A stretch of DNA of 64,000 nucleotides from Nevskia sp. Its GTDB lineage: Bacteria; Pseudomonadota; Gammaproteobacteria; Nevskiales; Nevskiaceae. The notes below the pieces were generated by a model. That model saw only the letters and a program-made list of their open reading frames with translations. It did not search any database and had not been told where the DNA came from. Position 1 is the first letter of the stretch. Every line of letters begins with the position of its first letter. Made by a program: the position numbers and the translations under genes. Of this stretch, positions 54,571 to 63,390 are shown piece after piece. The DNA lies in contig JALNYU010000015.1 of NCBI GenBank assembly GCA_023229645.1, positions 1 through 64,000 of the forward strand, in the 5' to 3' direction.

Positions 54571-55467
54571 CTAGGCGCGCTTAAAAAACTTCTTATACAC
54601 CGGGGCGATGACCGCGAAGAAGGCAACGATGAAGAGCTTGAAAAACTTTGCGAAGAAAGCTGCAGCAACCGCAAACAGGCCGATCTTTTTCAGCACGACG
54701 CCGCCGACCAAAGCTGCGATGCCGTACGTCGCAATCTTATCAGTCGATGCGCTGAAGTCGGCGTATCGGCGCCCAGGCTTGAATTCCACCGCTGCCAGCA
54801 GATTGGCGGCAATCGGCTTTTCGGCTTCGATCGCCTTCTGCGATGTGACGAAGTCCAGCGCGATATAGCCTTCGCGGCCCAGCACGTAGGTGTTGTAGTT
54901 CACGCCGTTATCGTCGCCAGCAACCGCCCCTTTTTCCTTACTGCCGATCGACCAGACCAACCGATGATTGGCTGCATCGTAGTTCGGGCGTTCAATCCAA
55001 CCGGTGACTTCAATCGGCTTAATGCCACGTTTTTCGCGAAATTCATTGTCGGCCTCGGTGCCTTGCTTGAGATTGTCGAGCAAGGCGTCAGCGTCCCAGT
55101 TTTTGGCTTCATCGTCTTTGATATAGCCTTCGCCGGTGTAGTCCAGCGTCGCAAACCAGTTGCCGCCATCGGCTGTCGGAAAAATCAGGCCGATGAATTT
55201 GTCGTTGGTGCGGTTCCCCATCAGTTCCATCACCGCAACTGATTCTTTGCGCGGCACGTAACCATATCCTGCCGGCACATGGAGTACGGCCTGGTCGATC
55301 AAAGCAACGTCAATCGGACCACGTTGCATTGCCGTATTGGCGGCTTTCCAGATTGCGGCGCCGGGATCAGCGACATCGTTCGCTGCCTGTTCTTTTTCTT
55401 GCGCTTGCAGCGGTGCGGCCAACAGCAGTGTAGCGAGCGCGCAAATGCGCACCAACGGCAGAATCAT
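54571..55467 (-). CDS. DUF2167 membrane-anchored exported protein
   Basis: This 298-aa protein has a signal peptide (ICALATLLLAAPLQAQ) and a DUF2167 domain (about residues 45-235) with GPIDVALIDQAVLHVPAGYGYVP, GLIFPTADGGNWFATLDYTGEGYIKDD, TGWIERPNYDAANHRLVWS and YVLGREGYIALDFV. C-terminal hydrophobic segments near 245-290 would anchor it in the inner membrane, ending in a Lys-rich tail. Function of the family is unknown. Confidence 0.87.
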   Translation of the reverse strand: MILPLVRICALATLLLAAPLQAQEKEQAANDVADPGAAIWKAANTAMQRGPIDVALIDQAVLHVPAGYGYVPRKESVAVMELMGNRTNDKFIGLIFPTADGGNWFATLDYTGEGYIKDDEAKNWDADALLDNLKQGTEADNEFREKRGIKPIEVTGWIERPNYDAANHRLVWSIGSKEKGAVAGDDNGVNYNTYVLGREGYIALDFVTSQKAIEAEKPIAANLLAAVEFKPGRRYADFSASTDKIATYGIAALVGGVVLKKIGLFAVAAAFFAKFFKLFIVAFFAVIAPVYKKFFKRA

Positions 55468-55890
55468 TGCATTCCCCTTGTAAAAAAATTATGGCACGCT
55501 GATCGGGAACTCGGACGCTTCACGAGTGCACCTCATTATGCTTTTAGTTTGACGATATTTCGTATAAAAAGCTGAGCAGTCCGTCACATATTGCCCGCTA
55601 ATTTTTGCGGCGTTCGGCCAACGGCGGCGGTGACCCGGCACGCGTCTAAATTCTCGAAGCTAGGGTCTGCTAACACGTATGCGGTGATCGCATACGTGTT
55701 AGCAGACCCTAGCTTCCAAATCGTCACGCCGTTTATAGCTTCAGCGCCGAACAATTGGGCCAGCAGTAACGGCGCAGTGAAGCCCTGTTACATATCGTTA
55801 CCAAGCGACACAGCGCCGACACCTACTGGCGCCGACGGGCGCCTATCGTATCCCCAGCTGAAACGCAGCCACTCACCACTGGGGATATCG
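55468..55890. other. Intergenic region holding a large perfect palindrome
   Basis: 423 bases between divergent genes. Its one notable structure is the 61-bp perfect hairpin at 55656-55716; otherwise no gene or site is supported. A plus-strand frame reads through from 55591 into the downstream gene but is interrupted in sense by this palindrome and has no known domain. Confidence 0.5.
55656..55716. repeat. Perfect 28-bp-arm palindrome
   Basis: Arms 55656-55683 and 55689-55716 are complementary without a mismatch and enclose the 5-base loop GTGAT. The arm core is TAGGGTCTGCTAACAC. No T run follows, so it is not a classical terminator. It resembles a dispersed REP/cruciform element, but I found no second copy in this window. 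Confidence 0.9.
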
Positions 55891-56163
55891 ATGAAAATGT
55901 TCAAAACCGTTGCGATCACGCTGACGCTGCTTGCCGCTGCCACCGCGCAGGCGCAAGACACCGGAACCGCCGCCGCGCGCGCCGAAGCCGCCTGCACCGC
56001 CAACCCTGACCAATGCACACAGCTTAAAGCCCGCGCTGATCAAGCCAAAGCCAAGCTACAGGCGCAGTGCGCCGCGAACCCGGACGCCTGCGCGGAAAAG
56101 AAAGCCAACGTGCAGGCTCGGATTGCCAATCGGAAAGCCCGCCGCGCCGGGGCAGCCGAGTAA
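55891..56163 (+). CDS. Small exported protein with two C-x6-C repeats
   Basis: I do not recognise this 90-aa protein. It has a clear signal peptide (MFKTVAITLTLLAAATAQAQ) and a mature part of about 68 residues with two near-identical Cys pairs, CTANPDQC and CAANPDAC, joined by a Lys/Ala/Gln-rich helix. A helical hairpin pinned by two disulfides is a reasonable guess. A GGGGA box precedes the ATG. The next gene, an outer-membrane barrel, starts 119 bases downstream. Confidence 0.72.
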   Translation: MKMFKTVAITLTLLAAATAQAQDTGTAAARAEAACTANPDQCTQLKARADQAKAKLQAQCAANPDACAEKKANVQARIANRKARRAGAAE

Positions 56164-56282
56164 CCCCTGCCGCGCGAACGCCGCGCTGTCAGCGCGGCAC
56201 AAACTGCTGCGTTACTGAGAGCACACCTGTTATGCGGCGCGCCGTCGCCTTGGCTGCGCGCTCAATCAAGACGCTATCGAAC

Positions 56283-57212
56283 ATGTTTAATAAAAACCAA
56301 AAGTATCGCTACTCGGTCGCTGTCGGCTTTTTTTGCTGGGCCGCGTTGGCAAACACCGCGCAGGCCGAGGACCCGGCCGACTCCAGCCCTTGGACCTTAA
56401 GCTTTGCTGGCGGCGGCGACTATAGCGATGACGCCAGTGGCGGCGCGCCGTATGCCGGCGCCACGTTACGGCGTAGCTTCGGTTCGCAGTTTCTGAGCGC
56501 CGGCTTCGGCTATTCGAAAACCAGCGTCGGGCAGAACGCAACGACTAATAATATTCAGGCAAAAACGCTGCAAGGCACGCTGGCCTACGGCATCGACATC
56601 GGCCGCTATACGCTGGAAAGCCACGCCAGCTACGGCAGCCGACAATTCGACCCGGTTGCCATCACCCGCGCCAACCCGATCCCAGGCCGACCGGCGCTCA
56701 GCACGGAAACGGCGTCCGACGGCAGCCAATACGGCATCGGCGCTTCGATTAGCGCTGAGTTCGGCGCCCTCGCCGGCTTGCAGTACGCACCTTACGTCGC
56801 GGTTGACTGGAGCCGTGTCGATACCGCGACGCGGCGCGACACCGTCGCCGGATCACAAGTGGAAATCGCCAGCACGCGTGAAACCGGCGTCACCGGCACG
56901 TTCGGCGTCGCGCTAACGCACGGCTTCATCGCAGCCCGAGACTTCCCACTGCGGCTTGGCGTTGACGCCGCCGTGCTCGTATCCAGCAACGGCAGCGCCT
57001 TCGCCAGCAGTTCCCGAGTGGGTAACGCGATTCTGACCAACGCCTCCGCACAAGCCGGCACCAACGGTAATCAAACCTGGGGCCAATTCGGCACCACGTT
57101 GTCGTACGACTTTGGCCGCAGCACAACGCTTGGCGTTACCGCGCAACGCACGGTGGGCTTTAAGCCTGCGGACTATACCTCCGCAGGCGCGACGTTAGAT
57201 TTTCGGTTCTAA
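56283..57212 (+). CDS. Outer-membrane beta-barrel protein (autotransporter-barrel-like)
   Basis: This 309-aa protein has a signal peptide (SVAVGFFCWAALANTAQA). About twelve alternating amphipathic strands follow (for example QFLSAGFGYSKTSVG, LQGTLAYGIDIGRYTLESHASYG, ETGVTGTFGVALTHGF). It ends in a terminal Phe (ATLDFRF), the C-terminal signature for barrel insertion by BAM. No passenger domain is present, so it is a barrel on its own. Ligand unknown. Longer frames upstream of 56283 lack signal-like sequence. Confidence 0.8.
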   Translation: MFNKNQKYRYSVAVGFFCWAALANTAQAEDPADSSPWTLSFAGGGDYSDDASGGAPYAGATLRRSFGSQFLSAGFGYSKTSVGQNATTNNIQAKTLQGTLAYGIDIGRYTLESHASYGSRQFDPVAITRANPIPGRPALSTETASDGSQYGIGASISAEFGALAGLQYAPYVAVDWSRVDTATRRDTVAGSQVEIASTRETGVTGTFGVALTHGFIAARDFPLRLGVDAAVLVSSNGSAFASSSRVGNAILTNASAQAGTNGNQTWGQFGTTLSYDFGRSTTLGVTAQRTVGFKPADYTSAGATLDFRF

Positions 57213-57301
57213 CGCGGATCCCGCCCAAAATAGGTGCAGGCTGATTACTCGGCCAGCCCAGGCCTGAACTCCGTAACATCCAATTCGTGTTTCTGGCCGC
57301 A

Positions 57302-57315
57302 TTGATCCAGCTCAA
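57302..57315 (+). promoter_or_regulatory. FNR/Anr-type operator C
   Basis: TTGAT-CCAG-CTCAA matches TTGAT-N4-ATCAA at 9 of 10 fixed positions and has the same CCAG spacer as operators A and B. It lies 70 bases upstream of the Hsp20 start, a position compatible with class II activation. Confidence 0.55.
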
Positions 57316-57384
57316 TGTTGTCCGGCTCTGTCTGCCTCATCCTATCTCTGTCGCGAAATTGCGACATGAGTAGGAGGATTTTCT

Positions 57385-57810
57385 ATGTCTCTTGTTCAGT
57401 GGAATCCATTCCGGGAGATGGACGAATTGCTGTCGCGTATCCAGCGCGGGAACGGGCGTACGTCCGCGGGCGCGCTTGAAGCCTGGGCACCCGTCGTCGA
57501 CATCGCCGAAAGCACGAAAGAATATACCGTACGCGCTGAACTACCCGGCGTAAAAAAGGACGACGTTAAGATTCAGGTGCAAAACGGCCTGCTAACCTTA
57601 TCCGGCGAACGCAAAAGCGAGCGCGAAGACAAAGACGAAAAGTACCATCGCGTCGAACGCAGCTACGGCGCTTATAGCCGCTCGTTTGTACTGCCGGATG
57701 ACGTACTACAGGACAAAATTACCGCCGACGGCAACGAAGGCGTAATCACCGTCCATCTACCGAAGACCGACATCAAGAAAAACGCCGCGGTCCAAGTCAA
57801 AGTTCAGTAA
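57385..57810 (+). CDS. Hsp20/alpha-crystallin small heat shock protein
   Basis: This 141-aa chaperone holds unfolding proteins. The N-terminal SLVQWNPFREMDELL is typical of bacterial Hsp20. The alpha-crystallin domain (about 36-135) has VDIAESTKEYTVRAELPGVKKDDV and NGLLTLSGERK, the L-x-G-V/A-x-V-type ending VITVHLPKTD, and a short tail. AGGAGG at 57371 gives an ideal ribosome binding site. A strong terminator follows. Confidence 0.95.
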   Translation: MSLVQWNPFREMDELLSRIQRGNGRTSAGALEAWAPVVDIAESTKEYTVRAELPGVKKDDVKIQVQNGLLTLSGERKSEREDKDEKYHRVERSYGAYSRSFVLPDDVLQDKITADGNEGVITVHLPKTDIKKNAAVQVKVQ

Positions 57811-57826
57811 CGAATTTCCCCCGCTT

Positions 57827-57861
57827 ACGCCGGCATTTCCCCTGAGATGCCGGCGTTTTTT
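57827..57861 (+). terminator. Rho-independent terminator of hsp20
   Basis: Perfect ten-base arms ACGCCGGCAT/ATGCCGGCGT with a ten-base loop are followed by six T. It ends the Hsp20 transcript and separates it from the convergent sugar operon. Confidence 0.92.
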
Positions 57862-57879
57862 ATTCACGGTTCTGCCGCC

Positions 57880-58833
57880 TCAGTCCCCAATCACATCCTG
57901 AGCATCTAAAAATTCCCGCAGTTCCTGCACCGTAGGTGCGTATGCGCCGCACTGAGACGCGGCAATCGCGGCTGCGGCAGCTGCACGGTGCAAATGAACA
58001 ACCGGAGCGCCTTCAGGATCGCGGATTTGACTGGCAATCCAGCTTCCCATCGCTGCATCACCGCATCCCACGGTATCGATGACGCGCGTAGTGTAAGCGG
58101 CACACTCATACCGATTTGCGGCCGAAAACAGCTGCATCCCAGACGCACCCAGCGTCAGCAGGATCTCAGCCGCCGGCGCGATGCGCTGCAATTCGGCGAT
58201 AGCAGCGCCAGCGTCGAGCTGTGGGAACAGTCCGGCTAAATCATCATCCGATACCTTGATAAAACGTGATCGCTCGGCGATTGCATAGACACGCTTGTGG
58301 TACATCGCATCACAAGCTGCGGCGCGGAAATTAGGGTCGAGGGCAACGCAGCAGCCGGCGTCTGCTGCCTGTATGGCGACGGCAAGCAAGCGGTCGGCCA
58401 ACGGAGCGCGGGCAAGACTGATGCCGCCAAATTGGATAATTTTTGCCTCTGCAAGCCAATTTTCAGGTAGCAGACTGGGATCAAATGCAAGATCGGCGCT
58501 GTTGTTGCCAATGAACTGATAAGTCGGCGGTTCGATCGAAGTCACCATCGCCAGCAACGGCACTCGAGTTACCCTCTGCATGAAGCGCGGGTCCAACCCC
58601 GCTGCCAAACTCCCGTCACTAATCGCGTTGCCAAAATAGTCTGCGCTGATCGCACCTGCGAACGCCGTTCGCACCCCCAGCCGTGATGCCACCCGTGCTG
58701 CGTTCCAGCCGCCGCCACCCGGCCGATCAATCCAGCCACCGTCGGCACCGCGAATCATGTCAGTCAGCGCCTCGCTGAAAACCACCAGCTGTGGCAGCGC
58801 GGCTGCCGCGGATTGCCTCAGCGCGTCAACCAT
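57880..58833 (-). CDS. PfkB-family sugar kinase (probable fructokinase)
   Basis: This 317-aa ribokinase-fold kinase has the N-terminal signature GGGGWNAARVASRLG and the C-terminal signature DTVGCGDAAMGSW, where the catalytic Asp is present and Cys replaces the usual Ala of G-A-G-D. It follows glucokinase with an 8-base overlap in an operon with a disaccharide-type transporter, so phosphorylation of fructose released from sucrose is the likely role. Last gene of the operon. Confidence 0.85.
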   Translation of the reverse strand: MVDALRQSAAAALPQLVVFSEALTDMIRGADGGWIDRPGGGGWNAARVASRLGVRTAFAGAISADYFGNAISDGSLAAGLDPRFMQRVTRVPLLAMVTSIEPPTYQFIGNNSADLAFDPSLLPENWLAEAKIIQFGGISLARAPLADRLLAVAIQAADAGCCVALDPNFRAAACDAMYHKRVYAIAERSRFIKVSDDDLAGLFPQLDAGAAIAELQRIAPAAEILLTLGASGMQLFSAANRYECAAYTTRVIDTVGCGDAAMGSWIASQIRDPEGAPVVHLHRAAAAAAIAASQCGAYAPTVQELREFLDAQDVIGD

Positions 58834-59878
58834 GGACGGGCCCTACTAAGTGTTCGCTGAGCATTTTTGCGGCGCCGCGGAGCGCCGGTTGTTCAGCGAC
58901 GATTTCAAAAGTCGGGATTGTCGCCAAGTAAGGCTCAAAACGACCCTTGGCCTGAAACCGTTCACGAAAGCGCAGCTGATCGAAGGCCGGGCCTAGAGCA
59001 CCGATGACCCCGCCACCTAGAAAAATTCCGCCACGGCTACCCAGTGTAACTGCAACATTTCCGGCAAAAGTGCCGAGCATGCCACTGAATGTCTGTACCG
59101 TTTCCACGCAAATATCGCAACTGCCGGCTTGAGCGCGGCGCGATATTTCGGCTGATTCGAGGCGCTCAACCGGCACGCCGCGCAACGCGTGAATGGCCTG
59201 ATGAATGCGCGCTATTCCCGGCCCAGAAATCAAACGCTCCGACGACACGTGCGAATGTTCCCGCCGCAAGTGGCCCAAGATCTCGCTCTCCAACGCATCA
59301 GCAGGCGCAAACGTGGTGTGACCGCCTTCAGTCGCGAGAATAATCCAGCGCGGCTCGCAGCGAACTAGCGCCGAAACGCCGAGCCCTGTGCCAGGCCCCA
59401 CAAGACCGACCACTGCACCCGCGCGCGGCGATCCGCCGCCAATTTGTCGATATTGGTCCGCGCTAAGGTCTGGCAGGGTCGTGGCTAACGCAGCGAAATC
59501 GTTGACGACGAGCAAGGTTTCAAATCCCTGATCGCGGCGCACTTGGTCGACCGAAAATTGCCAGTGGTGATTGGTCATGCGAATTAAATCACCGTCAACC
59601 GGATTGGCAATTGCTAACGCGGCATGGCGGATGCCGGCAACCCCGGCGAGCGTCAAATATTGCCGTATCGCCTCATTAACCGTGCCGTACTCGGCACACG
59701 CCAATGTCCGCGGCGCCACAATCTCGTGAGCGCCAAGCTCAAGTGCAAACCGGGCATTTGTGCCGCCGATATCGGCGAGCAACCGCGGGCCATCATTGTA
59801 GGAGCAGCGCTTCTGCGCAGCGTTGCCTTCGGCTGAGGAATCGGGATTAAAGGAATTTCCGAGATGCAGAGTGCTCAT
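58826..59878 (-). CDS. glk: Glucokinase
   Basis: This 350-aa enzyme phosphorylates glucose. The phosphate-1 motif LLADIGGTNARFAL, substrate segment NDFAALA, GLVGPGTGLGVSAL and EGGHTTFAPAD (catalytic region) identify a Glk-type glucokinase. The N-terminal 30 residues before the ATP motif are longer than in E. coli Glk and poorly conserved, so the true start could be internal. The ATG overlaps the transporter stop by four bases. Confidence 0.92.
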   Translation of the reverse strand: MSTLHLGNSFNPDSSAEGNAAQKRCSYNDGPRLLADIGGTNARFALELGAHEIVAPRTLACAEYGTVNEAIRQYLTLAGVAGIRHAALAIANPVDGDLIRMTNHHWQFSVDQVRRDQGFETLLVVNDFAALATTLPDLSADQYRQIGGGSPRAGAVVGLVGPGTGLGVSALVRCEPRWIILATEGGHTTFAPADALESEILGHLRREHSHVSSERLISGPGIARIHQAIHALRGVPVERLESAEISRRAQAGSCDICVETVQTFSGMLGTFAGNVAVTLGSRGGIFLGGGVIGALGPAFDQLRFRERFQAKGRFEPYLATIPTFEIVAEQPALRGAAKMLSEHLVGPVHG

Positions 59879-61209
59879 GGATTATGGACGACCGCCTGAG
59901 CCGCCGTAGCGGCAGACTGTCCGCCTCGAACAAACCGCATGGAAAATGCGGCAGCAAGCATCAATGCACCCGCAAGGCGGATGACATTCTCAGGATTGCC
60001 GCCGAGTAGCGTGTTGTAGTAGAGCGGCAGCGTCAAAATTTGAATCGCCATCGGGATGACAATAAACATATTGAAAATCCCCATATAAACGCCGGTCCTA
60101 TGGGGTGGAATGCTATCAGCGAGCACGATATATGGATTTCCCATGATGCTAGCCCACGCAAGGCCAACGCCAAGCATTGGCAAATACAGCAACGCTGGCG
60201 TCTTCACCATTGGAATACAGAGCATGCCGATGCCGCCTAAAGCGACACAGATTGCGTGCATCTTTCGGGCGCCAATCCGGCGCGTCAATGGCACCATTGC
60301 AAACGCGCCGATACAGGCGATGGAGTTATAAGCGGCGCCAATCTGACCCCCAACCAAGCCTGCATCTCGAAATGCGTCAGAAACGGGATCGCCGGTATTG
60401 AATAACGTCCGCGCCAGCGACAGCACAATATATTGCCAATAACAAAACATCGCATACCACTGAAACAGACAAGTCCAGAACAACTGCCGCATCGTTGGCG
60501 GCATCTGTAATAGCGCCTCGCCGATTTCCTTTAGTGCGGCAACGATCCCACGCGGGCGCCGCCGCAATGCCGCCGACTCCTCCGCCGATAACGGAATCTC
60601 GCGCGTCGTGATCAGCGTTACGGCAATTGAGCCGATCGAAAATACGGCGCCGACTAAGAACGCGGTGATCGTGATATAGGGAATGTTGTGGTTGTTAATC
60701 GCGTTTGGCCCCATGCCAAAAACGACGAGCAAGGACGGCGTCAAATAGGCCAACGTCTGCCCCAGACCAGTGAACGCACTCTGCGTTAAAAACCCCAACG
60801 AGCGCTGATCCGCGTTCAACTTATCGCTAATGAAGGCCCGATATGGCTCCATCGTCGTATTATTCGCAGCGTCTAATATCCACAAGAGCCCCGCCGCCAT
60901 CCAAAGCGAACTGCTAAACGGCATCACCAATAGACATAGGCTACACAGCACAGCACCTACTAGAAAATACGGCGTCCGCCGCCCCCAACGGCTAATTGTA
61001 CGATCGCTGAGCGCCCCGATGAGCGGCTGCACCAACAATCCTGTAATCGGCCCAGCCAGCCATAGATAGGGAAGGGTCGCCTCACTTGCGCCAAGATAGC
61101 GGTAGATCGGACTCATGTTGCTCTGCTGCAAGCCGAAGCTGAACTGAATTCCAAAAAAGCCGAAATTCATACTCAGTATTTGCAGAAACGAGAGACTAGG
61201 TTTTCGCAT
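59875..61209 (-). CDS. MFS/GPH-type sugar transporter (SLC45/SUT-like)
   Basis: This 444-aa inner-membrane permease has twelve helices. The N-terminal SFGLQQSNMSPIYRYLGA, GPITGLLVQPLIGALSDRTISRWGRRTPY (the cytosolic loop 2-3 Arg-rich motif R-W-G-R-R) and the NNTTMEPYRAFISDKL segment are typical of proton-coupled sucrose/maltose transporters of SLC45/SUT type. With glucokinase and a PfkB kinase it forms a disaccharide uptake and phosphorylation pathway; a hydrolase is not in the window. Confidence 0.87.
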   Translation of the reverse strand: MRKPSLSFLQILSMNFGFFGIQFSFGLQQSNMSPIYRYLGASEATLPYLWLAGPITGLLVQPLIGALSDRTISRWGRRTPYFLVGAVLCSLCLLVMPFSSSLWMAAGLLWILDAANNTTMEPYRAFISDKLNADQRSLGFLTQSAFTGLGQTLAYLTPSLLVVFGMGPNAINNHNIPYITITAFLVGAVFSIGSIAVTLITTREIPLSAEESAALRRRPRGIVAALKEIGEALLQMPPTMRQLFWTCLFQWYAMFCYWQYIVLSLARTLFNTGDPVSDAFRDAGLVGGQIGAAYNSIACIGAFAMVPLTRRIGARKMHAICVALGGIGMLCIPMVKTPALLYLPMLGVGLAWASIMGNPYIVLADSIPPHRTGVYMGIFNMFIVIPMAIQILTLPLYYNTLLGGNPENVIRLAGALMLAAAFSMRFVRGGQSAATAAQAVVHNP

Positions 61210-61259
61210 AAATGAGATCGCTGCCGAAGTCTGGTAAAATAATTTTTATAATGTAAAGA

Positions 61260-62474
61260 TTACGATGCCTTGGCGATATAAATATTCCACAGGCGCGCCA
61301 GTGCACCGGTGCCGTCCGTACCCTGCACCGTCGCCAATACACTTGCAGCCTCTGCCTTTCGACCTGCGATCCAATACGCAAGACCAAGATGCAGGCGCGC
61401 CTCCTCGGGACGCTTAGCACCGCTGCCTGAAAGCCCTTTTTTAAGCAATTCAATGCCGCTATCGTAGCGGCCGTTCACTACATCGTTGTAACCATTATTG
61501 ATCAGCGCATCCGCTGTAAGTGCGGTGCTCTCGGCAACGACTTTTTGATCAGCAGCCGATTGCTTGGCAGCCAAATCCCGTAACCGCAGCTGACGTTCGG
61601 TGTCATTTCCGGCACCCAATATTCGCTGCTTAAATCCATCTTCGAGTATTGCTTTTGCCTCAGTCGGAAAGCCGGCCTGAATAGCCAACTGGGCCATTTC
61701 CATGTAATCAGAGGCATCCTGAAGAATGCCGACAGCGCGCATCAAACGATATACATCGAGCGTTAGACGATCAGCAAATCCAGGCTGACGCTGTACCCGG
61801 GTCACTAAGTCCCGCCAATAATCAGCTTTGGGATAATCCGCAACCAACATTTCCAATGCGCTCACGTAGCCGCTGTTATCACCGAGCTTTTGATAGCAGC
61901 CGGCCAACAGCCGTAACTGATCCTCGGCTGGCTTTCGTCCCGCCTTACGGTCCGCCGAAAATCGAGTTTGCAACGCTTGCGCAGCCTTAGTGTAATTGCC
62001 GCCTAAGTATTCGGCTTGTATCAATAGCTGGCCGGTGTTTGGATCGTCGCCACCGATATCCAGATACCGTTGTGCCCAAACTGCGGCCTTGGCATAGGTA
62101 CCGGAACGGTAGTACGCGCCTGAAAGTGCCTGCATTAATTTCGCGTTTTCTTCCTGTGACAGCTTGTTCGTCGCGATTACGGCCTCAAATGCGCGTGCAG
62201 CAATTTCAATATCACCGGCCGCCAGCGCCACCGAACCGCGCATACGCTCAATAATCAAATGCTCTGCCGCAGTCTGGTTAGGAATTGAATCAACTTCCGC
62301 CACCTTCGCGAGCGCCTCGCGATATTTTTGTGCTGAAATCAACGCCTGAGCAGCCTTTAGCGGCTTGCCAATCTCTGGCCGCAAATTTTCATCGGCCGCG
62401 CCCGAAGGGGCAATTGTGCTGAGGCCGATCACTAAGCACAGCAAAAATCCGAGGCGATTTAAATTTCTATTCAT
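61260..62474 (-). CDS. Exported TPR-repeat protein of the TonB/ExbBD operon
   Basis: This 404-aa protein has a signal peptide (LGFLLCLVIGLSTIAPSGAA) and is otherwise built of TPR-like helical pairs, for example KAAQALISAQKYREALAKVAEVDS, LMQALSGAYYRSGTYAKAAVWAQRYLD and the C-terminal EEARLHLGLAYWIAGRKAEAASVL. Such TPR proteins often follow ExbB-ExbD-ExbD genes in TonB2-type systems and are required for uptake complexes. It starts 4 bases after the second ExbD gene. Periplasmic location predicted. Confidence 0.85.
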   Translation of the reverse strand: MNRNLNRLGFLLCLVIGLSTIAPSGAADENLRPEIGKPLKAAQALISAQKYREALAKVAEVDSIPNQTAAEHLIIERMRGSVALAAGDIEIAARAFEAVIATNKLSQEENAKLMQALSGAYYRSGTYAKAAVWAQRYLDIGGDDPNTGQLLIQAEYLGGNYTKAAQALQTRFSADRKAGRKPAEDQLRLLAGCYQKLGDNSGYVSALEMLVADYPKADYWRDLVTRVQRQPGFADRLTLDVYRLMRAVGILQDASDYMEMAQLAIQAGFPTEAKAILEDGFKQRILGAGNDTERQLRLRDLAAKQSAADQKVVAESTALTADALINNGYNDVVNGRYDSGIELLKKGLSGSGAKRPEEARLHLGLAYWIAGRKAEAASVLATVQGTDGTGALARLWNIYIAKAS

Positions 62475-62477
62475 AAT

Positions 62478-62903
62478 TTAATCCGCAAACTGTTCGTTAC
62501 CGACGAAGCCAATCTTGGTGACACCAAGCCGCTGCGCTGAAGCCATTACCGTTGCCACATATTTGTAGGCAGCGAGCTTGTTGGGACGTAGGTGTACCTC
62601 CGGCTGCTCCTGCTCCGACGCAACCGCTCTTAGCCGTGATTCTAGTTCCGCGCTATTGGCAACACTTTCACCATTCCAGAGCACAGTACCGTCGAAGTCG
62701 ATGCTAATTTCGACTACCGGGGGCGGCTTTGCCGGCTGCTGTTGTGCATTTACCGGCATATTTAGTTTGACCGCATGCGTCTGAACGGGGATCGTGATAA
62801 TTAGCATAATTAACAGAACCAACATGACATCAATGAGCGGTGTCGTGTTGATTTCCATTATTACATCATCGTCCGAACTCGAACTTCCGACATTCATTGC
62901 CAT
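62478..62903 (-). CDS. ExbD/TolR-family protein 2
   Basis: This 141-aa protein has a short cytosolic N-terminus, one membrane helix with the proton-pathway Asp (INTTPLIDVMLVLLIMLIITIP, Asp about residue 25) and a periplasmic domain. A partner of ExbB, it harvests proton-motive force for TonB. Tandem with a second ExbD, 59 bases apart. Confidence 0.9.
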   Translation of the reverse strand: MAMNVGSSSSDDDVIMEINTTPLIDVMLVLLIMLIITIPVQTHAVKLNMPVNAQQQPAKPPPVVEISIDFDGTVLWNGESVANSAELESRLRAVASEQEQPEVHLRPNKLAAYKYVATVMASAQRLGVTKIGFVGNEQFAD

Positions 62904-62962
62904 AGGTCTATTTCCTCACTTTTATAGATTGAAACAAAAACTTTACTTGCGCGACTTTGAAC

Positions 62963-63388
62963 CTAGCCGCGCGCCGGAGGCTCGGTAATGAAACCTATTT
63001 TTCGGATGCCCGCGCGCTGGGCATCGAATATCACTCTACCAATCGACCAATAACGCGCTTCCTGATCTCCTCGGATATGCACTTCCGGCTGCGGCACAAC
63101 CACAGCAGCAGCCTTCAGACGTTCGACCAGTTTTTCATTGTCACTCATCTGTTCCTGGCCCCAAAAAACTTCGCCATCCCTATCTACCGAGATTAGAATG
63201 TTTTCAGGCTTGGTCTGGGTTGGTACGTTAACCTCCTTCGGCAACGTTACCGGCACGGTATGTACCGCCACCGGAATCGTGATAAGAAAGATGATCAACA
63301 ACACCAGCATTACGTCAACCAAAGGCGTAGTGTTAATTGCTCCGATCACCTCGTCATCGTCATTATCACCCCCGATCGTCATCGCCAT
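62963..63388 (-). CDS. ExbD/TolR-family protein 1
   Basis: This 141-aa paralogue of the neighbouring gene has helix INTTPLVDVMLVLLIIFLIT with the conserved Asp and a periplasmic domain ending RRAGIRKIGFITEP. It starts 2 bases after exbB ends. Two ExbD proteins per operon are usual in TonB2-type systems. Confidence 0.9.
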   Translation of the reverse strand: MAMTIGGDNDDDEVIGAINTTPLVDVMLVLLIIFLITIPVAVHTVPVTLPKEVNVPTQTKPENILISVDRDGEVFWGQEQMSDNEKLVERLKAAAVVVPQPEVHIRGDQEARYWSIGRVIFDAQRAGIRKIGFITEPPARG

Positions 63389-63390
63389 GA

